A stretch of 64,000 nucleotides of DNA from NCBI GenBank assembly GCA_019634975.1, contig JAHCAI010000003.1:1-64000 (forward strand), given 5' to 3'. A program made the translations under genes and the position numbers. Origin of the DNA: Burkholderiales bacterium. GTDB lineage: Bacteria; Pseudomonadota; Gammaproteobacteria; Burkholderiales; SG8-41. Shown here piece by piece: positions 17,451-25,972 of the stretch. Below the pieces are notes generated by a model. That model did not search any database, had not been told where the DNA came from, and saw nothing but the letters and a program-made list of their open reading frames with translations. Every line of letters starts with the position of its first letter. The first letter of the stretch is position 1.

Positions 17451-18444
17451 GACGCTGCGCCTGATGCGCGGCCTGAGGAGATTGTTTGTCGGTATCTCGG
17501 CGCTGCTGCTGCCGGTCATGCCTGGCGCATCGCTCGGTGCCGACGCTTACCCGGACCGGCCGATCAGAGCCATCGTGCCTTTTCCGCCGGGACAGGGTGC
17601 GGACATTCTGATGCGGTTTCTGGCGGAACGACTGAACTCACAACTGGGCCAACAGATCGTCGTCGACAACCGGCCCGGCGCCGGCGGCATGATCGGCACT
17701 GCGCTCGCCTCGCGTGCAACGCCCGACGGCTACACGCTGTACATGGGCTCGAGTGGGCCGCTCGGGATCAGCCCCAGCATCTATAAGAATCCGGGATATG
17801 ATCCTGTGCGGGACTTTTTCCCGATCAGCAACGTGGCTTCGGTCGCGCAGGTTCTGGTGACGTCCTCGTCATCGACATTTCAGTCCGCCGGCGAGCTGCT
17901 CGCAGCCGCGCGGAAACGGCCGGGCGAAATCCAATATGCCTCGCCGGGAAACGGTACTACCAGCCACCTCACCATGGAGCTCCTCGCGCTCACCTCGCGC
18001 ACCAAGCTCTCGCATGTGCCCTACAAAGGCAGCCCCGCGGCCCATCTTGATGTCATCGCAGGGCGAGTGCCGGTCATGTTCGACTCGACTCCCGGCGTTC
18101 TTGGGCACATCAAGTCGGGCAAACTGCGGGCGCTCGGGGTCTCAACGGCTGAGCGCATCCGCTTTCTACCCGATACGCCCACGGTTCGCGAGGCGGGCGT
18201 TCAGGGGTTTGCCACGATGGGTTGGATCGGCCTGCTCGCCCCGGCAGGAACGCCGTCGAGCATCATCAACCGTCTTCATTCGTCGGTGCTGAAGATCATC
18301 CAGTCGCCGGAAGCACGCCAGCGCCTCGACGAGCTCGCCTTCGCGCCGATCGGCGACACGCCTTCGCAGTTCGCGGCGTTCATCAAGAGCGAAGTGGCGC
18401 TGTGGGCGAAGGTGGTCAAGGCATCGGGCGCAACAGTCGATTAG
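17437..18444 (+). CDS. Second Bug-type substrate-binding protein of the operon
   Basis: A 335-residue periplasmic binding protein with a signal peptide (LFVGISALLLPVMPGASLGAD). Family motifs: YPDRPIRAIVPFPPGQGADI, VDNRPGAGGMIGT, TPDGYTLYMGSS, VPYKGSPAAHLD. Note Gln-Gly in place of the more usual Gly-Gly in the PPG loop, suggesting a different ligand from the first Bug protein of this operon. Its start overlaps the amidohydrolase end by 14 bases. After its stop the DNA turns into IS630 debris, so the operon may have been longer. Confidence 0.88.
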   Translation: MLQDRTLRLMRGLRRLFVGISALLLPVMPGASLGADAYPDRPIRAIVPFPPGQGADILMRFLAERLNSQLGQQIVVDNRPGAGGMIGTALASRATPDGYTLYMGSSGPLGISPSIYKNPGYDPVRDFFPISNVASVAQVLVTSSSSTFQSAGELLAAARKRPGEIQYASPGNGTTSHLTMELLALTSRTKLSHVPYKGSPAAHLDVIAGRVPVMFDSTPGVLGHIKSGKLRALGVSTAERIRFLPDTPTVREAGVQGFATMGWIGLLAPAGTPSSIINRLHSSVLKIIQSPEARQRLDELAFAPIGDTPSQFAAFIKSEVALWAKVVKASGATVD

Positions 18445-18562
18445 CAGTTTGTCGAATTTATCCCCGATCCTGTGCACGGAATCAAGGGTAGTACGTTGAG
18501 CCCTATATTCATTTGAAGCAGGGGGGTTACTGAGGACGCCGGTAAATAGTGCGTGATTTTGT

Positions 18563-18916
18563 TCAGGCGGCATAGCGAACATGCTTTTCGAGAAACAGAT
18601 TTCTGATCACTCGGGGTTGCTTCTGGCGACGATGCAGATGGCTGCGCACGGTGGCGATCATCTCGGTCTTGTTGGTCGGCCGGCTCTTGCCCAAGGCATT
18701 GGTCTTTACATCCTGATTGAGCAGCTCGTCCGGGTTCAGTTCGGGGCAGTAGCCGGGCAAGCGGATCAGGCGAAGGCGATCTGCGTTGTCCGCCACGAAG
18801 CATTTGGCGGCGACCGAGCGATGCACTGGATGACCATCCACGATCAAATAGAGCTTGCCCTTGACCTGTCGGAGCAGGCGCTTCATGAACTCGATGAACA
18901 CCGGATTCTGAAACTT
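18563..18916 (-). pseudogene. IS630-family transposase, C-terminal fragment
   Basis: The last roughly 118 residues of an IS630-type DDE transposase: LYLIVDGHPVHRS holds the second Asp, and LPGYCPELNPDELLNQDVK the terminal Glu region. The N-terminal half is missing because the sequence breaks at about 18917 where IS21 sequence begins. The 118 bases between the upstream operon and this fragment hold no gene. Confidence 0.8.
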
Positions 18917-19620
18917 TGAGACCCTGGATGCGCTCAATGCATGGCTGCAGGCGCGCTGCGTGGCGTTCTGGTCTGAACTCCGGTATCCGGAGCAGTCGGA
19001 TAGTCTGGGAAGAGGAACGCGCGCACCTGATGCCGCTACCGCGGCCCTTTGATGGGTTCGTTGAGTATGCCAAGCGGGTGTCGCCGACCTGCCTCGTCCA
19101 TGTCGAACGCAATCGTTACAGCGTGCCGGCGTCCTACGCCAACCGTCCTGTCAGTGTGCGTGTCTACGCCGACCGGCTGGTGGTGGCAGCCGAAGGCCAG
19201 ATCATTGCCGAGCATGTGCGGATCATTGAGCGCAGCCACCACGCGGGGCGGACCGTCTATGACTGGCGGCACTATCTGAGTGTGTTGCGGCGCAAGCCTG
19301 GGGCGCTACGCAACGGGGCGCCCTTCGCGGAATTGCCCGAGGGGTTTCGGCGACTGCAGGCGATTCTGACCAAGAGGGTCGGCGGTGATCGGGAAATGGT
19401 TGAGATCCTGGGGTTGGTGCTGCATCACGATGAGCAGGCGGTACTGGCGCTCGAATCAGGGGCGCCCTCCAAGCAGCACGTTCTGAACCTGTTGGGCCGT
19501 TTGGTGGAAGTGGCGCCACCGGCGCCCGTCAATGCGCCGCAGGCGCTCAGGCTGGCTGTGGAGCCGGAGGCTAACGTGGATCGTTACGACCAATTGAGAG
19601 GAAATCGACATGCAGCATGA
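18917..19620 (+). pseudogene. istA: IS21 transposase IstA, 5' truncated and frameshifted
   Basis: The C-terminal third of IstA is readable from about 19004: VWEEERAHLMPLPRPFDG, then VHVERNRYSVPASYANRPV and later the helical C-terminal part ending near 19620. The preceding stretch, 18917-19000, codes for a matching LDALNAWLQARC...ELRYPEQSD segment, but in another frame. A small deletion has therefore shifted the frame near 19000. With no DDE core left, transposition in cis is impossible. Confidence 0.8.
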
Positions 19621-20386
19621 AGCGATGGTCACGAACCTGAAGTCACTCAAGCTCTTTGGAATGGCGCAGGCGGTGGATGAATTAGCCCAGCAAGGCGCAC
19701 CGGCCTACCAAGCCGCGCAGACTGTGCTGGGCGATCTGCTCAAAGCGGAAATGGCTGAGCGCGAGATCCGATCGGTGGCCTACCAGATGAAGGCCGCCCG
19801 GTTCCCGACTTACCGGGATCTGGTCGGATTCGACTTCAGCCAGAGCCCGGTCAACGAAGCGCTGGTTCGCCAGTTGCACCGTTGTGAGTTTCTTGAGCAG
19901 GCCTACAACATCGTATTGGTGGGTGGTCCGGGAACGGGCAAGACTCACCTTGCCACAGCGCTGGGTGTGCAGGCGATTGGACACCACCGCCAGCGAGTTC
20001 GCTTCTTCCCGACTATCGAACTGGTCAATGCGTTGGAGCAGGAGCAAGCCTGTGGCCGGCAAGGCCACATCGCGATGCGATTGATGCATGCTGATCTGGT
20101 GGTTCTGGACGAGTTGGGCTATCTGCCCTTCAGCCAGGCGGGAGGCGCCTTGCTGTTCCATCTGATCAGCAAGCTTTACGAGCGCACCAGCCTGGTGATT
20201 ACGACCAACCTGAACTTCGCCGAGTGGGCCAGCGTATTTGGTGACCCGAAGATGACTACGGCGCTGCTCGACCGACTCACCCACCACTGCCATATCCTTG
20301 AAACCGGGACCGAGAGTTACCGCTTCAAGAACAGCTCAACTCAACCTCGAAAGGAACCCCGAACCAGAAAGATATCCACAACCTGA
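19610..20386 (+). CDS. istB: IS21 helper ATPase IstB
   Basis: A complete 258-residue AAA+ ATPase that assists IstA. Walker A is [15 protein letters not shown] near residue 104, Walker B is [12 protein letters not shown], and [15 protein letters not shown] holds sensor residues. It overlaps the end of istA by 11 bases, which is the usual coupling in IS21 elements, and GAGAGGA precedes its ATG. As istA is broken, the gene is only useful in trans. Confidence 0.92.
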   Translation: MQHEAMVTNLKSLKLFGMAQAVDELAQQGAPAYQAAQTVLGDLLKAEMAEREIRSVAYQMKAARFPTYRDLVGFDFSQSPVNEALVRQLHRCEFLEQAYNIVLVGGPGTGKTHLATALGVQAIGHHRQRVRFFPTIELVNALEQEQACGRQGHIAMRLMHADLVVLDELGYLPFSQAGGALLFHLISKLYERTSLVITTNLNFAEWASVFGDPKMTTALLDRLTHHCHILETGTESYRFKNSSTQPRKEPRTRKISTT

Positions 20387-20460
20387 AGCATAATAAACAT
20401 TGAAAAGGGGTGGCTCAAAATTCAATGAAAAACCCGGCTCTGAATTCAGTGGAAATCAAC

Positions 20461-21465
20461 AAGCACCTGGGAACTTCCGTTGTGATTGGGTAGTCGGATT
20501 GGGTAGTCGAAGTGTCAACCGCGAGAAAACTGAAACCGTTGTATGGCTATCTCGCCCGGCAGCACACGCCGCGATAAAAAATGTCGTTGGACTTTGCCGG
20601 ATTGAATTGAATTTCGTTGGCTGTGTCAGCCCGCTTGATGCCCGTTAGCGCATCGCCCTAGCTCGAAAGAGCGCCTGAAACCGGCCTCATCTCCTGAAAG
20701 CCGGTGGCCGCAAGGCTGGAGGTATCCGTAAGTAGCCGCCCCTCGGGGTACTCAGAAATGCGCATGACGCAATAGATCGCGTTCCTGCCGCAGTGCGTTA
20801 GTCGCGCCAGCAAGCTGAATTTCGTTTGCATCGACGTCAATCCCGAACGGGGTTTCTCTCCGTTCCCTGTCCGTAGAACTGCCCCTGCTGAACGCTTGGT
20901 GCGCCAACTGCGCGCCCGTGCGTAAGGCTTGCGGGCAGACTCCTGCCGGCACACCGCGATGGCCTCGGCCGCCGCGATCTCTCCGCCAACATTTGTCCGC
21001 ATTCCTGCAGCAACACGTGGCTGCGCCAGCCAGCGTCGTCACTGGCGGCTTGCTGCTAGTGACGACGCGCCATATGCCTTTGTCGTCAATGAGTTATAGG
21101 GTGCTGGCGCAAGTGATGACCCCTCGTGATCCGCTTCCTGGCGCATCACACCGTAACAACCGCGCAATGCGGTTCGTCCATCTGCCCGTTCCTCAACGGG
21201 CGTCGTTTGACCTCACGCGCAACCCGCGCACCCCCGAGCCTTGGGTGATGGCTCATCTCGAAGGATCTGCTTCCAACAGGAAGCGCCCTCGATGCCAATG
21301 CCACGTGTCGGGCAGGCAAGCAGCAAAAACAACGACACAAAACGGGAGTGGTGTCCCGGGTCCCTCGTAGCGCTCGTCCTGCCCAGGCAGGCGAGACGGA
21401 CAGAAACACTAACCGGACATGCAGCACGCACCAGGGCCAATTGAGTAACGAACAAAGAGGACACG
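20461..21465. other. Gene-free gap of about 1 kb in the island
   Basis: No convincing gene is seen on either strand. The only clear structure is a perfect 11-bp inverted repeat, GCGTCGTCACT and AGTGACGACGC, at 21033-21043 and 21058-21068. The rest may be decayed coding DNA or the upstream region of the following integrase. Confidence 0.5.
21033..21068. repeat. Perfect 11-bp hairpin
   Basis: GCGTCGTCACT is followed after 14 bases by its exact reverse complement. It has no T-tract, so it is not a standard terminator. It could be a recombination site or part of a lost element. Confidence 0.6.
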
Positions 21466-22332
21466 ATGAGAGACCTGAACTACGAACTGAAGCAACTCTG
21501 CATACGCAACCGCGACGGCAGCTTTTCCACGCAGTACGCGCGCGAGCGTATTCTGACCATGATCGCCAACCAGCTGCACGAAATGGGCTTTCATCACATG
21601 CTGGCGGCGAGCCTGAAGCCCAAGCATGTGGAGGCACTGGTTGAGCGCTGGAAGGCGGAATCGCTTTCCGCCGGAACGATCAAGAACCGAATGACGGAAC
21701 TGCGCTGGTGGGCGGAGAAAATTGCCAAGCAGAATGTCATCGCCAAAGACAACGATCAATACGGCATACCCCAGCGCAAATACGTGACTAACGTCAGCCA
21801 GTCACGGGTGCTCACCACCGGGGACCTGGAGAAGCTCACCGATCCCTGGACGCGCATGTCGCTTAAGCTGCAGGCGGCTTTCGGTCTGCGGCGAGAGGAG
21901 TCGATCAAGATCCGACCCGAGTGGGCCGACCGCGGCGACCGACTTGCGCTCAAGGCGAGCTGGACCAAGGGTGGCAGGGAACGCGAAATTCCGATTCGCA
22001 CGGCAGAGCAGCGCCTGGTGCTCGACGAAGCCAAGCAGCTCGCAGTCCATGGAAGCCTGATCCCGAAGGCGTCGAGCTACGTTCAGCAACTGCAGCGATT
22101 CAAGGCGCAGTGCATGGCGGCGGGAATCCAGCACGTGCACGGCCACCGCCACCAGTATGCGCAGGAGCGCTACCGCGTACTGACCGGCTGGGCTTGTCCC
22201 GCGCAGGGTGGACCGACCTCGAAGCAGCTCACCTACGAGCAGAAAGCGATCGATCGCCATGCCCGCCTCACGATCAGCCAGGAGCTGGGCCATGGTCGCG
22301 AAAGGATCGCATCGGTCTATTTGGGACGGTAA
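21466..22332 (+). CDS. Tyrosine integrase with phage_integr_N-type domain
   Basis: A 288-residue tyrosine recombinase. N-terminal residues (LNYELKQLCIRNRDGSFST) begin a DNA-binding domain of the Phage_integr_N group; the catalytic domain shows Arg in FGLRREESIKI, Lys in WTKGGREREIP, His/Arg in HVHGHRHQYAQERY, then LGHGRERIASVYLGR with the nucleophile Tyr. The last codons, from the Tyr onward (Y-L-G-R-stop), lie inside the left inverted repeat of the RIT element. The same V-Y-L-G-R-stop in other codons appears at 25866-25883 beyond the RIT. The protein is therefore probably intact despite the insertion. Confidence 0.85.
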   Translation: MRDLNYELKQLCIRNRDGSFSTQYARERILTMIANQLHEMGFHHMLAASLKPKHVEALVERWKAESLSAGTIKNRMTELRWWAEKIAKQNVIAKDNDQYGIPQRKYVTNVSQSRVLTTGDLEKLTDPWTRMSLKLQAAFGLRREESIKIRPEWADRGDRLALKASWTKGGREREIPIRTAEQRLVLDEAKQLAVHGSLIPKASSYVQQLQRFKAQCMAAGIQHVHGHRHQYAQERYRVLTGWACPAQGGPTSKQLTYEQKAIDRHARLTISQELGHGRERIASVYLGR

Positions 22333-22349
22333 GTTGTTATGTACAGTTG
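22318..22349. repeat. RIT left terminal inverted repeat
   Basis: Starts TATTTGGGACGGTAA and ends TTATGTACAGTTG. It matches the reverse complement of 25809-25840 at 29 of 32 positions. It also supplies the final codons and stop of the upstream integrase. Confidence 0.9.
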
Positions 22350-22457
22350 GCGCATTACGCGCAATGAGATCAAGGTGTTAACTTGAAATCACTGTGCATA
22401 AAATCCGATCATGGATCTCCCGGCAGCCATCGGGGCTGCCTTCTCAGGAGATCAATC

Positions 22458-23723
22458 ATGACCGCATCTCAACGTTGTTCCCTATGCGATTTGTCGCTTG
22501 AGCAACTCGTTCAGCATGCATTGGGCGAACTGAAAAAGCTTAATTACAACCCCAAGACGTTGTGGCGCTACCGCACGGTCTGGAAGCACCTTGTGAGGTT
22601 TTCGGCGCAGGAGGAGTTGGGCAATAAGTACTCCGATCAATTGACGACCCGATTCGTAGGAGCGTTTCAAGCCCGCAGCGGTGCACGCCTCGCTGCGAAT
22701 GCCGATTGGCACCGAAACGTTGTCCACTCAGTCAAGGTGCTCGGCGACTTCGTGCGAGACAGGCGGATCGAGCGATCGTATGTCTATTCCTCAAGCCTTC
22801 CAATACCGGCATCCCTGAAGAAGCCGCTCGCAGACTATGCGGAATACTGCCGCGATCAGCTTCACCTCAGGCCGCTCAGTCTGGAGCAGCGCACACGAAC
22901 CATCACGTTCTTCCTACATCACCTCGGAACAAGCGGGCTCACTACTTTGGGCCAGATGCAGTCGGCCCACGTGACGTCCTTTGTCATCTCACGCGGACCG
23001 CAGTGTCCCAGGTCCGCTTCGCGGACCATCTCTGACGTTCGCTGCTTCCTGCGCTATCTGCTCCATCGTCACATTGTGTACCGCGACCTCACTCAGGTGT
23101 TGCCGGCCGTGCGGGTACCAAAGGACGGCAGCATTCCTTCAGTCTGGGATCCGGAACTGGTCGGGAAACTGCTCAAGGTAGTAGACCGCACATCGCCGCG
23201 GGGAAAACGAGATTACGCCATATTCCTGCTCGCCTATCGCCTGGGATTGCGGGTCGGTGACATCAAGAGCCTGGCACTGGACGATCTCAAATGGGATACC
23301 GCCACCATTGAAATCAGGCAATCGAAGACCAGCGAGCCGCTGTGCCTGCCGATGTCGGAGGAAATCGGCTCGGCCCTGATCGACTATCTGAAATCGGGTC
23401 GTCCCGGGGTCTCGTATCGCGAAGTGTTCCTGACCGCCAGGCTGCCCTTTACTCCGATTCCCGAGAACAATCACCTGTACTCAATCATGACGTACTGGCG
23501 ATCCCTCGCGGGAATCCACTTCCGAACCCCGCAGCGCAGCGGCCTGCACTCGCTGCGCCATACCTTGGCGACTCAGCTCCTGGGAAAGGGAACGCCGCTT
23601 CACGTCATCGCCGACATCCTGGGTCACGCCACCACGGAGTCAACCATGATCTACGCCAAGGCGGACGTGGAGTCGCTGCGCGCAGCGGCGCTTGATCCCG
23701 AGGAGGTGCGCCATGGCGAATAA
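22458..23723 (+). CDS. ritA: RIT tyrosine recombinase A
   Basis: A 421-residue tyrosine recombinase, first gene of the RIT trio. N-terminal SAM-like region (LEQLVQHALGELKKLNYN) then the catalytic domain: Arg in YRLGLRVGDIKSL, Lys in RQSKTSEPL, HSLRHTLATQLLGKG, and LGHATTESTMIYAK with the nucleophile Tyr. The ATG at 22458 follows a CAGGAG site; an upstream start would lie in the terminal region. Its end overlaps ritB by 11 bases. The three RIT enzymes are thought to act together in moving the element; individual roles are not known. Confidence 0.88.
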   Translation: MTASQRCSLCDLSLEQLVQHALGELKKLNYNPKTLWRYRTVWKHLVRFSAQEELGNKYSDQLTTRFVGAFQARSGARLAANADWHRNVVHSVKVLGDFVRDRRIERSYVYSSSLPIPASLKKPLADYAEYCRDQLHLRPLSLEQRTRTITFFLHHLGTSGLTTLGQMQSAHVTSFVISRGPQCPRSASRTISDVRCFLRYLLHRHIVYRDLTQVLPAVRVPKDGSIPSVWDPELVGKLLKVVDRTSPRGKRDYAIFLLAYRLGLRVGDIKSLALDDLKWDTATIEIRQSKTSEPLCLPMSEEIGSALIDYLKSGRPGVSYREVFLTARLPFTPIPENNHLYSIMTYWRSLAGIHFRTPQRSGLHSLRHTLATQLLGKGTPLHVIADILGHATTESTMIYAKADVESLRAAALDPEEVRHGE

Positions 23724-24690
23724 CGACTTCCAATTCCACAGCCCGGTAGCGCCTCTCATCGAACGCCTCATCCAGGAGAAGCAGGCGGTCGGTTACAAGT
23801 ACCAGGCGGGCACCGAGGCGCTGGCGCGCCTTGATCGGTTTCTCGCGAGCGAAGGCTTAGCGCAATGCGAACTGCCGCGGCCGATGGTACGCAAATGGCT
23901 CATGAAGCAGTCGCACGAGAGCGCGAGAAACCACCAGGTACGTGCCAGCACGGTTCGCCAGTTGGCCACGTTCATGCTGAAGAACGGTTGTTCTGCGGAC
24001 GTGCCGGGTCCCTATCTCACGGCAAAGGGGGACAACAGCTTCTCGCCCCGCATCTTCACTCGTGTTGAAATCCAGCGACTGATTCACGCGGCCGATCAAT
24101 TCGAACCCTCTGGGCACGCGCCGCTGCGCCATCTGGTCATGCCCGAGGTGTTTCGCCTGCTCTATGGCTGCGGCTTCCGGCTAAGCGAAGTGTTGCACCT
24201 GAAGGTCAGTGACGTGGATCTTGACCGAGGCGTATTGACGGTGCGAGAGACCAAGTTCGGCAAGGATCGACAGATACCACCCGCTGTTGCCTTGGTGCAG
24301 CGGCTGCAACAGTTTGCTGCCAAGTTCGGGCGCCGGCCAGCGGGTGCGTACTTCTTCCCGACATTGCACGGCGGCCCTTGGGCAATGACGACGGTCTATC
24401 ACAACTACCGGCAGCTGTTGTTACGAAGCGGAATTCCACATGGTGGCCGGGCAAGAGGTCCACGCGTTCACGATCTTCGGCACACCTTCGCAGTGCATCG
24501 CCTGCTGCGCTGGTACCGTGAGGGCGCAGACCTCAACGCCAAGCTTCCGGTGCTCGCTGCCTATCTGGGACACCAATCAGTGGAAGGGACACAGCATTAT
24601 TTGCATCTGACTGCCGAGTTGTTTCCCGAGATTGCCGTGCGTTCCAATACCGCCTTTGGCGATGTCATCCCGCGGAGGGTTGCCTCATGA
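23713..24690 (+). CDS. ritB: RIT tyrosine recombinase B
   Basis: A 325-residue tyrosine recombinase. N-terminal core-binding part (LIERLIQEKQAVGYKYQ), then catalytic residues Arg in YGCGFRLSEVLHLKVSD, Lys in RETKFGKDRQ, HDLRHTFAVHRLL, and LGHQSVEGTQHYLH with the nucleophile Tyr. ATG 23713 directly follows AGGAGGTGCGCC, the strongest ribosome site in the trio. It overlaps ritA (11 bases) and ritC (4 bases), so the three are made from one transcript and coupled. Confidence 0.9.
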   Translation: MANNDFQFHSPVAPLIERLIQEKQAVGYKYQAGTEALARLDRFLASEGLAQCELPRPMVRKWLMKQSHESARNHQVRASTVRQLATFMLKNGCSADVPGPYLTAKGDNSFSPRIFTRVEIQRLIHAADQFEPSGHAPLRHLVMPEVFRLLYGCGFRLSEVLHLKVSDVDLDRGVLTVRETKFGKDRQIPPAVALVQRLQQFAAKFGRRPAGAYFFPTLHGGPWAMTTVYHNYRQLLLRSGIPHGGRARGPRVHDLRHTFAVHRLLRWYREGADLNAKLPVLAAYLGHQSVEGTQHYLHLTAELFPEIAVRSNTAFGDVIPRRVAS

Positions 24691-25697
24691 AACCCACCGA
24701 CTTCTCCACGCACCTGACGCAATACCTGACCCACTACCTGGCGGCGCAACGCAACCTAAGTCCCAATACAATCCGCGCCTATCGCGATGTGTTCACCCTG
24801 TTGCTGCGGTTCTGCCGCGATCGGCGAGGTGTCGCCATCGAGCGGCTGAACCTCGCTCACATCGACAGCAGTCTGGTAAAGGCATTCCTCGAGCACCTGG
24901 CTAAAGAAAGAAACGTCTCGATCGCCACGCAAAACCAACGCCTGGCGGTATTGCATTCCTTCTTCCGCTACGTCCAATCGGAGGTGCCTGAACGCATGCT
25001 GCAATGCCAGCGCATTCTGGCGATCCCATTGCAGCGCCAGCCCCGCGCCAATGTGGGTTACTTGACCAAGGAGGACCTTGCCCAACTCCTGGCGCAGCCC
25101 GATCTTCAATCGCGCGATGGTCGCAGGGACGCGGTCATGCTCAGCGTCCTTTACGACACGGGCGCCCGCCTGCAGGAGCTGGTCGACCTGAACGTCGGCG
25201 ACGTACGTCTCAGCTCGCCCGCTCAGGTTCGGCTCATGGGCAAAGGTAGGAAGGCGCGCGCCGTTCCCTTGATGGATGCCACGGCTCAAATCGTACGCGA
25301 CTATCTGACTGACAACGGTCTCGACCGTCCGGAATGTGCGGACCTGCCGCTCTTCCGGAGTCGAGTGGGGGCGCGCTTCTCGCGCAACGGTGTCCGTTAC
25401 GTGCTACACAAATACGTCAAGGCGTTGCGCGATGCGCGTCCGAGCTTCACGCAATCCGTGAGTCCACACCGCCTGCGGCATACCAAGGGAATGCACCTGC
25501 TGCAAAGCGGCGTCTCGCTCGAAATCATCCGAGACTTCTTGGGACACGTGGATGTGAAAACAACGCAAATATATGCGCGCTCCAACCTCGAGATGAAGCG
25601 ACGCGCCCTTGAAAAGATCGCCGATAGTACGCCACTGCCGAAGCTTCCCTCCTGGAAGGAGAACAAGACGCTATTGGAATGGCTGCAATCGCTGTGA
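24687..25697 (+). CDS. ritC: RIT tyrosine recombinase C
   Basis: A 336-residue XerC/D-like tyrosine recombinase: LTHYLAAQRNLSPNTIRAYR is the typical N-terminal core-binding helix pair; catalytic residues are Arg in YDTGARLQELVDLNV, Lys in MGKGRKARAVPL, SPHRLRHTKGMHLLQ, and LGHVDVKTTQIYAR with the nucleophile Tyr. The ATG overlaps the ritB stop (ATGA). After its stop come about 110 bases of AT-rich DNA and the right terminal repeat. Confidence 0.9.
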   Translation: MKPTDFSTHLTQYLTHYLAAQRNLSPNTIRAYRDVFTLLLRFCRDRRGVAIERLNLAHIDSSLVKAFLEHLAKERNVSIATQNQRLAVLHSFFRYVQSEVPERMLQCQRILAIPLQRQPRANVGYLTKEDLAQLLAQPDLQSRDGRRDAVMLSVLYDTGARLQELVDLNVGDVRLSSPAQVRLMGKGRKARAVPLMDATAQIVRDYLTDNGLDRPECADLPLFRSRVGARFSRNGVRYVLHKYVKALRDARPSFTQSVSPHRLRHTKGMHLLQSGVSLEIIRDFLGHVDVKTTQIYARSNLEMKRRALEKIADSTPLPKLPSWKENKTLLEWLQSL

Positions 25698-25756
25698 GTC
25701 CCCAGAGGGCATGAAAGGCAATTCTTAACATGGGGCGGTCACGTGCGGCGCAAATA

Positions 25757-25766
25757 TTATGTGCAG
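25757..25766 (+). repeat. RIT internal TTATGTRCAG site
   Basis: One of six copies of the ten-base motif TTATGTRCAG around the RIT ends: 22337, 22392 (reverse), 25757, 25812 (reverse), 25845 and 25855 (reverse). Likely binding sites of the RIT recombinases. Confidence 0.55.
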
Positions 25767-25808
25767 TAATTGCGACCGTCCCAGCTTTATATCAGGAGGT
25801 TAGCGTGT

Positions 25809-25840
25809 CAACTGTACATAAAAGTTTACCGTCCCAAATA
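25809..25840. repeat. RIT right terminal inverted repeat
   Basis: Starts CAACTGTACATAA and ends TTACCGTCCCAAATA, the reverse complement of the left repeat with three mismatches. Confidence 0.9.
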
Positions 25841-25843
25841 AAT

Positions 25844-25865
25844 CTTATGTGCAGCTGTACATAAG
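25844..25865. repeat. Near-palindrome beyond the RIT right repeat
   Basis: CTTATGTGCAG followed directly by CTGTACATAAG: two inverted copies of the TTATGTRCAG motif with one mismatch. It lies between the right terminal repeat and the regenerated integrase end, and may be a recombinase binding site. Confidence 0.6.
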
Positions 25866-25883
25866 GTTTATCTCGGCCGGTAG
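25866..25883 (+). pseudogene. Displaced 3' end of the integrase gene (V-Y-L-G-R-stop)
   Basis: GTT TAT CTC GGC CGG TAG codes for V-Y-L-G-R-stop, the same as the end of the integrase at 22315-22332 but with different codons. It is the expected original end of the gene, moved away by the RIT element. Confidence 0.6.
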
Positions 25884-25972
25884 CGAATTCTGACGGTAAC
25901 GATCAGAACACGGTCGAGGACGCTGTTAGCAATGCTGACACGAAGTAGCGATTCCGGAGCAGGACGGCTGGT

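Larger units (their letters stand above)
18917..20460 (+). mobile_element. IS21-family element, 5' truncated
   Basis: Contains the end of istA, a complete istB and, just after istB, two related AT-rich units (20406 onward, GGCTCAAAATTCAATG-like and GGCTCTGAATTCAGTGG-like) such as IS21 elements carry as multiple terminal repeats. The left end and most of istA are lost at the junction with the IS630 fragment. The exact right border was not determined. Confidence 0.65.
22318..25871 (+). mobile_element. RIT element (recombinase in trio)
   Basis: Three overlapping tyrosine recombinase genes in one direction, the defining trait of RIT elements, bounded by inverted repeats at 22318-22349 and 25809-25840 (29 of 32 bases match; outer tip TATTTGGGACGGTAA). 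A 7-bp GGTYTAT repeat at 22314-22320 and 25865-25871 marks the likely crossover. The right end has an extra near-palindrome at 25844-25865. The element is intact by gene content. Confidence 0.9.

Noticed and set aside
20658..21002. Minus-strand 114-codon frame in the empty segment
   Set aside because: No ribosome site, no recognisable domain, irregular composition; left unannotated.
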